From positions 1-46,755 of the forward strand of contig NZ_MSDV01000010.1 in assembly GCF_001931485.1 (NCBI RefSeq): a stretch of 46,755 nucleotides of DNA. Reading direction: 5' to 3'. Below are positions 37,670 to 46,316 of this stretch, piece by piece. The DNA is from Burkholderia sp. SRS-W-2-2016 (GTDB lineage Bacteria; Pseudomonadota; Gammaproteobacteria; Burkholderiales; Burkholderiaceae). The notes beneath the pieces are model-generated. The model had not been told where the DNA came from. It saw only the letters and a list, made by a program, of their open reading frames with translations, and searched no databases. Position numbers and translations under genes: made by a program. Every line of letters starts with the position of its first letter. Positions within the stretch are counted from its first letter, which is position 1.

Positions 37670-38747
37670 GCCAGGCCTTGCCGGTTTCGTCGAACAGATG
37701 CAGATGCGCGGCGTCGAGACTCATGCGGATCGTGTCGCCGGTCTGGATCTCGAGTTCATGCGCGCGGGGCAATTCGGCCACCAGCAATTGACCGTTGGGC
37801 ATGCTCACATGCGCGAGCGAACGGTCGCCGAGCCGTTCGATCACTTCCGCGCGGCCGACCAGCGGCCCATGCGGATCGAGCAGCACGTGTTCCGCGCGCA
37901 CGCCGAGCGTGAGCTTGCCTGCGGGCAGGCTCGCGCTATCGATGGCGGTGGGCGTTTGCACGCCGTCGAACGGCAGCGCGACGATCAGCCGGCCGCCGTT
38001 GTCGCCCGCGCGTTCGACGTCGATGAAGTTCATCGACGGTGTGCCGATGAAGCCCGCGACGAAGCGCGTCGCGGGTCGTTTGTAGATGTCGAGCGGCGCG
38101 CCGATCTGCTCGATGCGACCGCGGTTCATCACGACGATGCGGGTGGCAAGCGTCATCGCTTCCACCTGGTCGTGGGTGACGAACACCATCGTGGAGTGCA
38201 GGCGCTGATGGATGCGTGCGAGTTCGAGCCGCGTGCGGGTGCGCAGCGCGGCGTCGAGATTGGACAGCGGTTCGTCGAACAGGAATGCTTCGGGCTCCTT
38301 GACGACTGCGCGGCCGATCGCGACGCGCTGGCGCTGGCCGCCGGAAAGCTGGGCCGGGCGACGCTGCAGCAGCGGGCCGAGTTCGAGCATGCGGGCGGCC
38401 TCGTTGATGCGCTGGTCGACTTCGCCCGCCGCGACGCCGGTGTTGCGCAGGCCGAACGCCATGTTGTCGTAGACGGTCATGTGCGGATACAGCGCGTAGT
38501 GCTGAAACACCATCGCGACGCCGCGCTTGCCGGGCGGCTGTTCGTTCACGCGTCGCTCGCCAATGCTGATCTGGCCGTCGCTGACGGTTTCGAGTCCGGC
38601 GATCATGCGCAGTAATGTGGATTTGCCGCAGCCGGAAGGGCCGAGAAAGACGAGGAACTCACCTGAATGAATGTCGAGGTCGAGGCCGGTGATTACCTCG
38701 GTTTCGCCATACCGCTTTGTTACGCCGCTCAATCGGATGCCCGTCAC
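37659..38747 (-). CDS. ABC sugar transporter ATP-binding protein (UgpC/MalK-like)
   Basis: 362 residues. Walker [10 protein letters not shown] is at 36-44, the Q-loop at [13 protein letters not shown], the signature [16 protein letters not shown] near 134, Walker [17 protein letters not shown], and the H-loop [10 protein letters not shown]. The C-terminal third is the OB-fold regulatory domain of MalK-type ATPases ([33 protein letters not shown]). The start is GTG 38747 with GGAGG five bases upstream. It is the first gene of the operon, which is unusual because CUT1 operons often begin with the binding protein. It could serve only this importer or be shared, as MsmX-type ATPases are. Confidence 0.94.
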   Translation of the reverse strand: MTGIRLSGVTKRYGETEVITGLDLDIHSGEFLVFLGPSGCGKSTLLRMIAGLETVSDGQISIGERRVNEQPPGKRGVAMVFQHYALYPHMTVYDNMAFGLRNTGVAAGEVDQRINEAARMLELGPLLQRRPAQLSGGQRQRVAIGRAVVKEPEAFLFDEPLSNLDAALRTRTRLELARIHQRLHSTMVFVTHDQVEAMTLATRIVVMNRGRIEQIGAPLDIYKRPATRFVAGFIGTPSMNFIDVERAGDNGGRLIVALPFDGVQTPTAIDSASLPAGKLTLGVRAEHVLLDPHGPLVGRAEVIERLGDRSLAHVSMPNGQLLVAELPRAHELEIQTGDTIRMSLDAAHLHLFDETGKAWHGL

Positions 38748-39213
38748 GGTGCCTCCAGTGGAGTAGTCTCGTACCGCCGCATTTAGTGCGTTGATATTAT
38801 GAAAAGAACACCCCTGTGACCCTTCGTGTAAACACTGACAATTCGATTCCCAGATACTGAGTTTTCCTTATTGATTCGGGTGGTGATGCGAAGTGGATCA
38901 CGCGCTTCTCGTAACGCGGTGTAAGGCTCGATTCGCTAGAGGGTGAAGAATTACGGGGGACGTGTTGAGAGAATTCGCGTGCGGACGCTGCGAGGAGGGA
39001 GAGCCGAAGAGCCTTCCAAACGTGTTGGACCTGAGATCGGGACGCTCTGTCGTGATGTTAAGTATCCTAACTAATCGACGAAGACCGAATGATGCTCGTC
39101 ACGGTGTAGGAGATGATCGATTGGTGTTACGACGGGGGAGTGCTTGAGCTGGGTGAGCGGCGAGACGATGCGATTGACCGTGCCGCATGGGACATGAAAG
39201 TGATGCCGAAAAA
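38748..39213. other. Regulatory gap upstream of the arabinoside operon
   Basis: No gene is supported; two short plus-strand frames lack ribosome sites. GC is lower than the surroundings (for example GTTAAGTATCCTAACTAATCG near 39056). For the operon, CATAAT (38801-38796, minus) is a plausible -10 but has no -35, suggesting activator control. GTGTAAACAC (38826-38835) is a short palindrome that could be the GntR operator. Neither is proven. Confidence 0.4.
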
Positions 39214-39243
39214 ACAAAGGGCCTGCATGAGCAGGCCCTTTGT
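39214..39243 (-). terminator. Rho-independent terminator after tRNA-Lys
   Basis: A perfect 13-bp stem (ACAAAGGGCCTGC / GCAGGCCCTTTGT) with an ATGA loop. On the minus strand the stem runs into TTTTTTCGG. It lies 15 bases beyond the tRNA 3' end. Confidence 0.88.
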
Positions 39244-39258
39244 TCTACAGCAAATCTT

Positions 39259-39334
39259 TGGTAGGCCGTACGGGATTCGAACCTGTGACCAACGGATTAA
39301 AAGTCCGCTGCTCTACCAGCTGAGCTAACGACCC
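39259..39334 (-). tRNA. tRNA-Lys (anticodon TTT)
   Basis: Read on the minus strand, the 76-base gene starts GGGTCGTTAGCTCAGCTGG and ends ACGGCCTACCA with an encoded CCA. The acceptor pairs GGGTCGT with ACGGCCT (two wobble pairs). The D arm is GCTC...GAGC. The anticodon loop is CTTTTAA inside CGGA/TCCG. The T arm is ACAGG-TTCGAAT-CCCGT. The anticodon TTT reads AAA and AAG lysine codons. It has its own consensus promoter and terminator, so it is a single-gene unit between the tol-pal operon and the arabinoside operon. Confidence 0.97.
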
Positions 39335-39348
39335 AAAAGAGAAGCGAA

Positions 39349-39377
39349 ATTATATCGGCCGACTTATGGCCTGTCAA
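39349..39377 (-). promoter_or_regulatory. Perfect sigma-70 promoter of tRNA-Lys
   Basis: On the minus strand TTGACA (39377-39372), exactly 17 bases, then TATAAT (39354-39349). Both hexamers are perfect consensus. The start site would be about eight bases before the tRNA 5' end. Confidence 0.92.
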
Positions 39378-39451
39378 CCCTAGATGGCCAACAAGTTATG
39401 GAGAAGTCACGCGGGCGCCTCGGCACAACAAAATCCGCGGCCCCAAAATGA

Positions 39452-39479
39452 AAAGCCCGGGCATTGCTACCCGGGCTTT
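39452..39479 (-). terminator. Terminator of the tol-pal operon
   Basis: A perfect 10-bp stem (AAAGCCCGGG / CCCGGGCTTT) with an 8-base loop. On the minus strand it is followed by TTCATTTTGG. It lies about 65 bases after the cpoB stop. Confidence 0.82.
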
Positions 39480-39544
39480 CCAGCGAGAGGCGCGCGTGGC
39501 TATCACATCGGACACTGCGCGTTACTGCCAACCACCACCATCGA

Positions 39545-40294
39545 CTACTTGATCTGCGACAGCTTGCTCTGCGCGGTCTGTGCGACATCGGAGCCGCCAT
39601 ACTGCGCGAGGATCTGCTCGAGCGTCTTCTTGGCCGCGGCCTTCTGACCTTGCTCGAGCTGGTTGTTCGCGATCGCCAGCAGTGCTTCCGGCGCCCGCGG
39701 ATGCTGCGGGTATTTGGCCACCACACCTTGCCACGTCGCCGTCGAACCCTTGTAGTCGCGCAATGCATACAGCGCGTTGCCGAGCCAGTACTGCGCGGTC
39801 GGCTGGTAGGGGCTCGTCGGATACTTGGAGATGAAGCTGCGGAACGACGCTGCCGCGCTCTTGAAGTCGCCGCTGCGGAACTGCTGTGAAGCCGCGTTGA
39901 ACGCCTCGGTTTCACCCGGCTGCACCTCGCCCTGGACGCCGTCCACCGTCTGTTGCTGCGGCTCGAATTTCTTCAGGCGCGTGTCGAGATCGGTGTAGTA
40001 GTCCTTCTGCTGCTTTTGCAGCGTCGCGAGCTGGTTCGCCATGTCCTCGTTCTGTCCGCGCAGCGTCGCGACCTGCTGGTTCAGCTGGTCGAGACGGTTG
40101 GACTGATCGAGGATCGTGCGCTGCGCGGCCGACAGCTGGCTCGACAGGCTATCGGTCTTCGAACGCAGATCGAGAATGGCCTGGCGGGCCTGATCGTCGT
40201 CGAAGATGCCCGCATGGGCGGGCACGGCCGCGAGGGCCGTGCCTGCGACGCAGGCCGCTGCGGCAAGCCGCAGCCAGGAGAAACGATGCGTCAT
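39545..40294 (-). CDS. cpoB: Cell division coordinator CpoB (YbgF)
   Basis: 249 residues. CpoB is a periplasmic partner of TolA that couples peptidoglycan synthesis with outer-membrane constriction. A signal peptide is clear (MTHRFSWLRLAAAACVAGTA, cut after AVPAHA). A coiled-coil follows (LSSQLSAAQRTILDQSNRLD, then LRGQNEDMANQLATLQKQQ). The last 130 residues are tetratricopeptide-like repeats: AFNAASQQFRSGDFKSAAASF, YWLGNALYALRDYKGSTATW, and ALLAIANNQLEQGQKAAAKK. ATG 40294 is chosen; ATG 40303 three codons earlier is equally possible because neither has a clear ribosome site. It is 20 bases after pal and is the last gene before the operon terminator. Confidence 0.93.
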   Translation of the reverse strand: MTHRFSWLRLAAAACVAGTALAAVPAHAGIFDDDQARQAILDLRSKTDSLSSQLSAAQRTILDQSNRLDQLNQQVATLRGQNEDMANQLATLQKQQKDYYTDLDTRLKKFEPQQQTVDGVQGEVQPGETEAFNAASQQFRSGDFKSAAASFRSFISKYPTSPYQPTAQYWLGNALYALRDYKGSTATWQGVVAKYPQHPRAPEALLAIANNQLEQGQKAAAKKTLEQILAQYGGSDVAQTAQSKLSQIK

Positions 40295-40314
40295 TCGGCT
40301 CATCACACGTTGAC

Positions 40315-40821
40315 TTACTGTTGGTACGCGAGGTCGGCGCGGCGGTTCTGTGCCCACGACGCTTCGTCATGACCGGTTGCCTGCGGCTTTTCCTTGCCCA
40401 GGCTCACGGCTTCCATTTGCGAGTCGCCCACGCCCATCAGCGACAGCGAACGACGCACCGCTTCAGCACGCTTCTGGCCGAGTGCGAGGTTGTATTCGCT
40501 GGTGCCGCGCTCGTCGGTGTTGCCCTGGATCAGCACGTGACGCTGCGGGTGGCTCTTCAGGTACTGCGCGTGTTGCTGCAGCAGCGGCTGGTAGTCGTCC
40601 TTCACCGAGTAGCTGTCGAAGTCGAAGTAGATGCTGCGCTTCGCGAGCGGGCTGTTCGGATCGTTCAGCGGGTCGACGTTGACCGTCGCGACGTCGTTCG
40701 GGTTCGGTTGTGCCGAGCCTGCGCCCTTGTTGGCGTTCTCGTCGAGCTTGACGCCCGAGTGGCAGGCAGCCAGCGCACCGACCATCGCGACGGCGAATGC
40801 GAAACGAAGTTTGGACATCAT
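40315..40821 (-). CDS. pal: Peptidoglycan-associated lipoprotein Pal
   Basis: 168 residues. The lipobox LAAC places the lipidated cysteine at residue 20 after a short signal sequence. The OmpA-like domain contains IYFDFDSYSVKDDYQPLL, IQGNTDERGTSEYNLALGQK and RAEAVRRSL, the standard peptidoglycan-binding blocks (Asp and Arg contact diaminopimelate). Pal anchors the outer membrane to the wall and binds TolB. ATG 40821 has AAGGAG ten bases upstream; a second ATG follows directly. It lies 32 bases after tolB. Confidence 0.97.
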   Translation of the reverse strand: MMSKLRFAFAVAMVGALAACHSGVKLDENANKGAGSAQPNPNDVATVNVDPLNDPNSPLAKRSIYFDFDSYSVKDDYQPLLQQHAQYLKSHPQRHVLIQGNTDERGTSEYNLALGQKRAEAVRRSLSLMGVGDSQMEAVSLGKEKPQATGHDEASWAQNRRADLAYQQ

Positions 40822-40853
40822 TTGATTACTCTCCTTGTGTTATTGCATCAACG

Positions 40854-42146
40854 TTATTGCATAAACGGGCCCCAGGACGGTTCGCGGACGCTACCACCCT
40901 GAACGGACAGGACCTGCCGAGTGCGACCATCGGTCGATACTGCGGCCAACACGCCACGGCCGTTCACCTGAGTGGCGTAAAGAATGTACTGACCGTTCGC
41001 CGCGAAGCTCGGCGATTCGTCATGTGTCGTGTCCGTCAGGCCCGTGGCGGATCCGCCTTGCAGGTCCTGGAGATACAGCTTGAAGCCACCGCCGACGCGC
41101 GAGATATAGGCAAGCTGCTTGCCGTCCGGACTCACACGCGGGCTGGTGTTGTAGCTGCCCGTAAACGTGACGCGTTGCGCGGCGCCGGCGCTTTCGCCCT
41201 GCGCCGGCATTTTATAGATCTGCGGTGCGCCGCCGCGGTCGCTGGTGAAGTAGATCGACTGGCCGTCCGGCGAGTAGGCCGGTTCGGTGTCGATCGCGCT
41301 GCCTTGCGTGAGACGGCGCAGACCGCTGCCGTCCGCGTTGACCGCGAAAATCTGCGTATTGCCGGTGCGCGACAGTGCGACGGCGAGCGTGCGGCCGTCC
41401 GGCGACCACGCCGGTGCGCTGTTGTTACCCTTCTGGTCCGAGACGACGGTACGGCGGCCGGTGGGCAGGTCGTGGATGTAGACGATCGGCTTCTTCTTTT
41501 CGAACGAAACGTACGCGACCTTGGTGCCGTCCGGCGACCAGGCCGGCGAGATGATCGGCTCGGGGCTCGACAGCGCGATATGCGCGTTCTGGCCGTCCGA
41601 ATCCGACACCTGCAACTGATAGCGGCCGCCGCTGCGGATCACGTACGACAGACGCGTCGCGAACACGCCGCGGGTGCCCATCAGCTTCGCGTAGATGTAG
41701 TCGGCGACCTTGTGCGCGCTCATGCGCAGACCGCTTTCCGGGCTCACCAGCACGAGGCCGCCGAGATTTTCGCCCTTGACCGTGTCGTACAGCTTGAAGC
41801 GCACTTCGTACTGGCCGTTCGGCAAACGGTTCACGCTGCCGGCGACGAACGCGTTGGCACCCTTGGCCTTCCACGCGCCGAGGTCGACCGAATCGGTTTC
41901 GGAAACCGGCGTCGAGCCAGCGTCGATATTGGTGAATTTGCCGCTGCGTTGCAGGTCCTGGCGCACGATCGCGCTGACCTGTTGCGGCGAGTTCGCTTCA
42001 TTGGCGAAGGTCGCCGTTGCGATCGGAAACTGGGTGGATCCGACGCCCGTCACGAGGACGTTGAGTTGTGCGTTGGCGGCGCCGCCGACGGCGATCAGGC
42101 ACGTTGCCACGAGTGTTCGCAGGCCTAGCTTGGTCATCAAACTCAT
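40854..42146 (-). CDS. tolB: Tol-Pal system beta-propeller protein TolB
   Basis: 430 residues, identical in length to E. coli TolB. The signal peptide ends ANA before [10 protein letters not shown]. The N-terminal domain (to about 165) precedes a six-bladed propeller built of repeats such as [52 protein letters not shown] and [15 protein letters not shown]. TolB switches between TolA and Pal in the periplasm. I chose ATG 42146 because the signal peptide starts there; the frame continues upstream without conserved sequence. tolA ends 138 bases before it. Confidence 0.97.
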   Translation of the reverse strand: MSLMTKLGLRTLVATCLIAVGGAANAQLNVLVTGVGSTQFPIATATFANEANSPQQVSAIVRQDLQRSGKFTNIDAGSTPVSETDSVDLGAWKAKGANAFVAGSVNRLPNGQYEVRFKLYDTVKGENLGGLVLVSPESGLRMSAHKVADYIYAKLMGTRGVFATRLSYVIRSGGRYQLQVSDSDGQNAHIALSSPEPIISPAWSPDGTKVAYVSFEKKKPIVYIHDLPTGRRTVVSDQKGNNSAPAWSPDGRTLAVALSRTGNTQIFAVNADGSGLRRLTQGSAIDTEPAYSPDGQSIYFTSDRGGAPQIYKMPAQGESAGAAQRVTFTGSYNTSPRVSPDGKQLAYISRVGGGFKLYLQDLQGGSATGLTDTTHDESPSFAANGQYILYATQVNGRGVLAAVSTDGRTRQVLSVQGGSVREPSWGPFMQ

Positions 42147-42284
42147 GCTGTATGGATTCCTCAAAACGGTTTTACTCAATACTTCGCGACGACAGACAGA
42201 CCGGCAAACGGCTAATTCGTTCCCACGCACCGCCGTGCCGCAAAGGGCGGGGCGGTGGCCGTCAACCGGCTGTCAGCCGACACC

Positions 42285-43334
42285 TCAACCAGCCGGACGC
42301 AGCGTGATGTAGAAGCTTTCCGGCGCCTTGCCATTCACGTCGAGCGGCATCGGATCCGAACGCTGCACCGCGCGCAACGCGGCTGCATCCCAGGCGGCAT
42401 TGCCGCTGCTGCGCGACACGCTGGCGCTCAGCAACGTCCCGGTCGGCGAGCAGCGCACGGCGATCACGGTTTCCAGTCCTTCCGTTTCACCGCCCCACGA
42501 GATGTTCGGCCGCACCGCCCGGCGCACCTTGTCCGCGTAACCCGGCGAAGCCGCCGTGCCACCCGAACCGCTGCCCGTGCCGCTCTTGCCCAGACCGTTG
42601 CCGGTCGAACCCGGCGGGCCCGCCATCCCCTGCATCTGCGCGAGACGCGCGCGACGTTCCGAGTCCAGCTGCTTCTTCGCCTGCGCGGCCGCTTCGGCTT
42701 GCGCCTTGGCCTTCGCGGCTTTCTCCGCGTCGGCCTTCTTCTGCGCTTCCGCCTGAGCCTGCTTCTGTTGCTGCTCCTGCTGGGCCTTCAGTTGCTGTTG
42801 CTTCTGCTGCTCGGCGAGTTGCTGCTGCTTCTGCTGTTCGGCGAGCTGCTGTTGCTTCAGCTTCGCGGCCTGCTGCTGATCCTGCTGTTGCTGCTTGAGC
42901 TTGGCGGCCTTCTGCGCGGCGAGCTGGGCTGCCTGATCGGCCGCCTGCTGTTCACGCTTTGCTTGCGCTTCCTGCTGCTCTTTCAGTTTCTGCTGACGCT
43001 GCTGCTCAACCAGTTGCGCTTCACGCGCCGCCTGTTGCTGTTGCTGACGTTTCTTTTCCTGCAACGCGATGTCCGCCTGGTCGTCGCGCACCGGCGGGGC
43101 AGGGGCGACCGGCACCGGGGGCGGCGGCGGAGTGACGGGGCGCGGCGTCGCCACGTTCGGCACTTCGGTCCACAGTTCCGCTTCCGCGCCCTCGGGCGTG
43201 CTGTTCTGCCACTGGATGCCGTGGTACAGGAAGAACCCGAGCAGGGCGTGCATCGCCAGCGCGAACAGAAACGCTCGCCCGGTGCCGCGCTCACGCGGCG
43301 GCTGAAGCGGGTATTCGGAGTTCTTGCGGATCAT
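42285..43334 (-). CDS. tolA: Cell envelope integrity protein TolA
   Basis: 349 residues. One membrane helix near 21-40 (AFLFALAMHALLGFFLYHGI) anchors it to TolQ-TolR. A proline-rich stretch (PVTPPPPPVPVAPAPP) leads into a long helical domain of Gln, Lys, Ala and Glu with internal repeats (KQQQLAEQQ repeated). The C-terminal globular domain begins around residue 255 (GYADKVRRAVRPNISWGG) and has VIAVRCSPTGTLLSASVSRS with the paired structural features of TolA domain III. ATG 43334 overlaps the tolR stop as ATGA. Long plus-strand frames opposite are shadows of the repetitive domain. Confidence 0.95.
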   Translation of the reverse strand: MIRKNSEYPLQPPRERGTGRAFLFALAMHALLGFFLYHGIQWQNSTPEGAEAELWTEVPNVATPRPVTPPPPPVPVAPAPPVRDDQADIALQEKKRQQQQQAAREAQLVEQQRQQKLKEQQEAQAKREQQAADQAAQLAAQKAAKLKQQQQDQQQAAKLKQQQLAEQQKQQQLAEQQKQQQLKAQQEQQQKQAQAEAQKKADAEKAAKAKAQAEAAAQAKKQLDSERRARLAQMQGMAGPPGSTGNGLGKSGTGSGSGGTAASPGYADKVRRAVRPNISWGGETEGLETVIAVRCSPTGTLLSASVSRSSGNAAWDAAALRAVQRSDPMPLDVNGKAPESFYITLRPAG

Positions 43335-43774
43335 TGCGATTTGACGAGCAGGCCAACGCGCTTGACGCCCTGAGCCTTCAGCTCGGACATCACGTTCATC
43401 ACGATTTCGTACTTCACCGTTTTATCGGCGGCGATCACGACCGGCTGATCCGGGTGCGATTCCGCCCGGTCGGCGATGAAGCTCTTCAGATCGGCCTTCG
43501 TCATGTCTTCCTGCTGCTGCGCGCCGGCGTCGTCCTTGTACTTGACGCTCATGTTGCCGTCCGCGCGGATGTTGACCATCACGGGCGGCATCTGCTGTTG
43601 CGGCGCGGCACCGCCGACGGTCGGCAGATTGACGATCGACGGCGCGACGAGCGGCGCGGTCACCATGAAAATCACGAGCAGCACGAGCATCACGTCGATG
43701 TACGGCACGACGTTGATGTCGGCCATTGCGCGACGCGAGCGCGAACCGCGCATGCTGGAGCGGGAGCCTGCCAT
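43331..43774 (-). CDS. tolR: Tol-Pal proton channel subunit TolR
   Basis: 147 residues. ATG 43774 has AAGGAGG six bases upstream; the frame extending to 43885 is tolQ shadow. Residues 18-45 (ADINVVPYIDVMLVLLVIFM) include Asp27, the proton-path residue equivalent to E. coli TolR Asp23. The periplasmic domain runs SIVNLPTVGGAAP onward and ends VKRVGLLVKSQ. It forms the stator with TolQ that energises TolA by the proton gradient. Confidence 0.96.
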   Translation of the reverse strand: MAGSRSSMRGSRSRRAMADINVVPYIDVMLVLLVIFMVTAPLVAPSIVNLPTVGGAAPQQQMPPVMVNIRADGNMSVKYKDDAGAQQQEDMTKADLKSFIADRAESHPDQPVVIAADKTVKYEIVMNVMSELKAQGVKRVGLLVKSQ

Positions 43775-43784
43775 CGTGGCCTCC

Positions 43785-44462
43785 TTACTGTGCCTGACGC
43801 TGCAGGATGTTCGAGAATTCCTCGATGAAGGTCTCGAAGCGGATTGCCAGCCGGTCGATGTCGTGCGCGTAGCGGTTGTACGCAACGACCGCCGGAATCG
43901 CGGCGAACAGACCGATCGCGGTCGCGGTCAGCGCTTCGGCGATGCCCGGCGCGACGTTCGCGAGGGTGGCCTGCTGCACGTTGGCGAGGCCGCGGAACGC
44001 ATTCATGATCCCCCACACCGTACCGAACAGACCGATATACGGGCTGACCGAACCGACCGACGCGAGGAACGCGAGGTTCGCTTCGAGCACGTCCATTTCG
44101 CGCTGGAATGCCGCGCGCATTGCACGCCGCGCGCCGTCGAGAATCGCGCCCGGATCGTTCAGGCGTTTTTCCTTGCCCTTCAGGAATTCGCGCATGCCGG
44201 ATTCGAAAATCCGCTCGAGCGCGCCGATCGTGTGGCGGTTGTTCGCGGCGCTCTGATAAAGCGCCTGCAGATCGCCGCCCGACCAGAAATCACGCTCGAA
44301 GCGTTCAGTTTGCGCGCGCGCCCGGCGAATCGCAAACCACTTGCGGAAGATGAAAGTCCACGACAGCAGGGACAGCATCAGCAGCAGAGCCATGACCGCC
44401 TGGGCGAGCAGGCTTGCGTTGAGTACTAGTGAAACGATCGACAGATCTTGTGTAGTGTTCAT
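43785..44462 (-). CDS. tolQ: Tol-Pal proton channel subunit TolQ
   Basis: 225 residues with three membrane helices: about 14-38 (VLNASLLAQAVMALLLMLSL), 132-152 (FLASVGSVSPYIGLFGTVWG) and 168-190 (GIAEALTATAIGLFAAIPAV). The SPYIGLFGTVWGIMNAF and IAEALTATAIGLFAAIPAVV blocks are diagnostic for TolQ/ExbB/MotA. ATG 44462 is preceded by a weak AAGAA. The ybgC stop is 188 bases upstream, a gap in which I see no gene; CCGGA/TCCGG (44482-44500) could form a small hairpin. Confidence 0.96.
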   Translation of the reverse strand: MNTTQDLSIVSLVLNASLLAQAVMALLLMLSLLSWTFIFRKWFAIRRARAQTERFERDFWSGGDLQALYQSAANNRHTIGALERIFESGMREFLKGKEKRLNDPGAILDGARRAMRAAFQREMDVLEANLAFLASVGSVSPYIGLFGTVWGIMNAFRGLANVQQATLANVAPGIAEALTATAIGLFAAIPAVVAYNRYAHDIDRLAIRFETFIEEFSNILQRQAQ

Positions 44463-44650
44463 AAAGATTCTTGTTAACGTCCCGGAAAGGGGGCGTCCGG
44501 CTACAGGGCCGCATCAGGCTTGCCGTGGGCAAAACGGCAGCTTCGGCGACGCGCGAGGCCGAACCATGCTTTGTGTTGCGTGATCGGTACGAGTTCACCG
44601 GCCCCGTAACAACGAGCCAGGGTAATGGTGCGTTGACATGCTGCTGCCGT

Positions 44651-45106
44651 TCAGTCCACCCCGTGACTGACGCCCGGCCCGCGCCGCAGAGCGGCGAGAA
44701 CCGGCGCGGGAATCGCGGCCGGCCGCAACGCGGCGCGGTCCACGCAGCCGATCCGGATTGACCCGGTAGCAAGCAACGTGCCTTCGCGCCACGCTTCCTG
44801 CACGAAGTCTACCGAAGCGCGGCCAAGCCGCTCGATCCGGCTGACAATTTTCACGATGTCGTCGAGACGGGCCGGAGCCCGGTAGTCGACCGCGGTGCTG
44901 CGCACGATGAAAATCGCGCCGGTTTCTTCCGCGAGCCGGTGCTGGTCGACGCCGCACGCGCGCAGCCATTCGGTACGCGCCCGTTCGAAAAATTTCAGGT
45001 AATTGGCGTAAAACACGATGCCGCCGGCATCGGTGTCTTCGTAATACACGCGGATCGGCCACGTGTACCCGATTTCCGTTCCGGGCTGACTGGTCGACAT
45101 ATTCAT
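44651..45106 (-). CDS. ybgC: Tol-Pal system-associated acyl-CoA thioesterase YbgC
   Basis: 151 residues from ATG 45106. A hot-dog fold thioesterase: WPIRVYYEDTDAGGIVFYANYLKFFERARTEWLR holds the catalytic Asp in YYEDTDAGG, and VRSTAVDYRAPARLDD follows. It hydrolyses acyl-CoA and interacts with the phospholipid synthesis complex in E. coli. Three in-frame ATGs (45115, 45106, 45100) compete and none has a clear ribosome site; I take the middle one (MNMSTSQPG). It heads the tol-pal cluster. A TATACG box on the minus strand just upstream of 45115 could be a -10. Confidence 0.93.
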   Translation of the reverse strand: MNMSTSQPGTEIGYTWPIRVYYEDTDAGGIVFYANYLKFFERARTEWLRACGVDQHRLAEETGAIFIVRSTAVDYRAPARLDDIVKIVSRIERLGRASVDFVQEAWREGTLLATGSIRIGCVDRAALRPAAIPAPVLAALRRGPGVSHGVD

Positions 45107-45319
45107 GCGGCGCATTCTACCGGAACGTATACCCTGGGGTCTGTTTCAAAATGTGCGCCCCGTTTGGCGGGCCTGAGCGGGCATCTGGCGAGGCAAAAGC
45201 GCTGCCTGGCGGGCGGTCGCGGCGTCCGGGGGCAACCTGGAGCGCGCCCCCGCCGGGCCGGTCGCTCTGGGCGGCGGGTTCATGACCGACCGTCATGAAG
45301 CGCCGCCCGCGCCGCCAGT

Positions 45320-46066
45320 TCAGCCGCGATGCACGGTCAAGCCGCCGAACGACTGCGCGACCGGCATCAGCTCGATCGTGTTGATGTTCACGTGGGCCGG
45401 CCGCGTCGCGATCCAGTAGATCGAATCGGCGATGTCCTCGGCCGTCAGCGGCTGAACGTTCTCGTAGACCTTGGCGGCCTTGTCGTCGTCGCCGCGATAG
45501 CGCACGTTCGAGAATTCGGTGCCGCCGCACAGGCCCGGCTCGATATCGGTCACGCGCAGCGCGGTGCCCGTGAGGTCGGCGCGCAGGTTCAGGCTGAACT
45601 GGCGCACGAATGCCTTGGTCGCGCCGTACACGTTGCCGCCCGCGTACGGCCAGCGGCCCGCCACCGAACCCAGATTGAAAATATGCCCGCGATTGCGCTC
45701 GATCATGCCGGGCAGCAGCGCATGGGTGACCTGCACGAGCCCCGTGCAGTTGGTCTCGATCATCGTGTTCCACTCGTCGAGGCTGGCTTTTTGCGCCGGT
45801 TCGGTGCCGAGCGCGAGGCCGGCATTGTTGACGAGCACGTCGAGCGCCGCGAATTCGGCCGGCAGCGAGGCCGGCACGGCTTCGACGGCAGCGCGGTCGC
45901 GCACGTCGAGTTCATACGGCAGCAGCTTGTCGCCGAGCTCGTCGGCGAGTGCTTGCAGGCGGTCTTTGCGGCGCGCGGTGGCGACGACGCGATGGCCGCC
46001 CTTGACGAAGGCGCGGGCGATGGCGGCGCCGAAGCCTGCCGACGCCCCAGTGACGAACACGATCAT
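45320..46066 (-). CDS. Short-chain dehydrogenase, YdfG-like (3-hydroxy acid / L-allo-threonine type)
   Basis: 248 residues. The nucleotide loop TGASAGFG is at 6-13, NNAG at 80-83, and the catalytic Ser134, Tyr147 and Lys151 are in NLGSVAGRWPYAGGNVYGATK. Spacing of these residues and MIVFVTGASAGFGAAIARAF match YdfG, the NADP-dependent 3-hydroxy acid dehydrogenase that also handles serine, allo-threonine and malonic semialdehyde. ATG 46066 has AGGGAA seven bases upstream. The open frame continues upstream to 46702 only by chance. The gene is divergent from glyA, an interesting neighbour because both enzymes touch serine or allo-threonine; a functional link is inference. Confidence 0.9.
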   Translation of the reverse strand: MIVFVTGASAGFGAAIARAFVKGGHRVVATARRKDRLQALADELGDKLLPYELDVRDRAAVEAVPASLPAEFAALDVLVNNAGLALGTEPAQKASLDEWNTMIETNCTGLVQVTHALLPGMIERNRGHIFNLGSVAGRWPYAGGNVYGATKAFVRQFSLNLRADLTGTALRVTDIEPGLCGGTEFSNVRYRGDDDKAAKVYENVQPLTAEDIADSIYWIATRPAHVNINTIELMPVAQSFGGLTVHRG

Positions 46067-46277
46067 TACAGTTCCCTGGTCGGTGAAAGAGAAAGGCCCC
46101 AAGCCTACTTCCAATGCGGCGCTGCGGCAAGGATAGGGGAGCTGGACTCGCGGCCACGGCAAGCGCCTGCAACGGGCGCGCGCGATGGCCCGGGAGCTTT
46201 CGTCAGACGTATGCGACAGGGGTGAGGCAGCTGCGCTGAAGGCCCTGCCAGCAGGCGCCGGAGCGCCCCGTCGCAGG

Positions 46278-46306
46278 TTGCCTATTCGGGCCTCTTCCAA
46301 TACACT
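46278..46306 (+). promoter_or_regulatory. Predicted sigma-70 promoter of glyA
   Basis: TTGCCT (46278-46283), 17 bases, TACACT (46301-46306). Transcription should begin near 46313, only about four bases before the first helix of the structured leader. Confidence 0.6.
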
Positions 46307-46316
46307 AACGCGCTCG

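Noticed and set aside
38962..39328. Two short plus-strand frames upstream of and across tRNA-Lys
   Set aside because: No ribosome sites; the second reads through the tRNA gene.
29691..39334. Genomic island inserted at the tRNA-Lys 3' end
   Set aside because: The tRNA 3' end does face the sugar operon, but I found no integrase and no second copy of the tRNA end at the other side.
40797..43373. Plus-strand frames opposite tolB and tolA, including a Leu-rich one
   Set aside because: The Leu runs are the antisense of Gln/Lys repeats in TolA; no ribosome site or domain.
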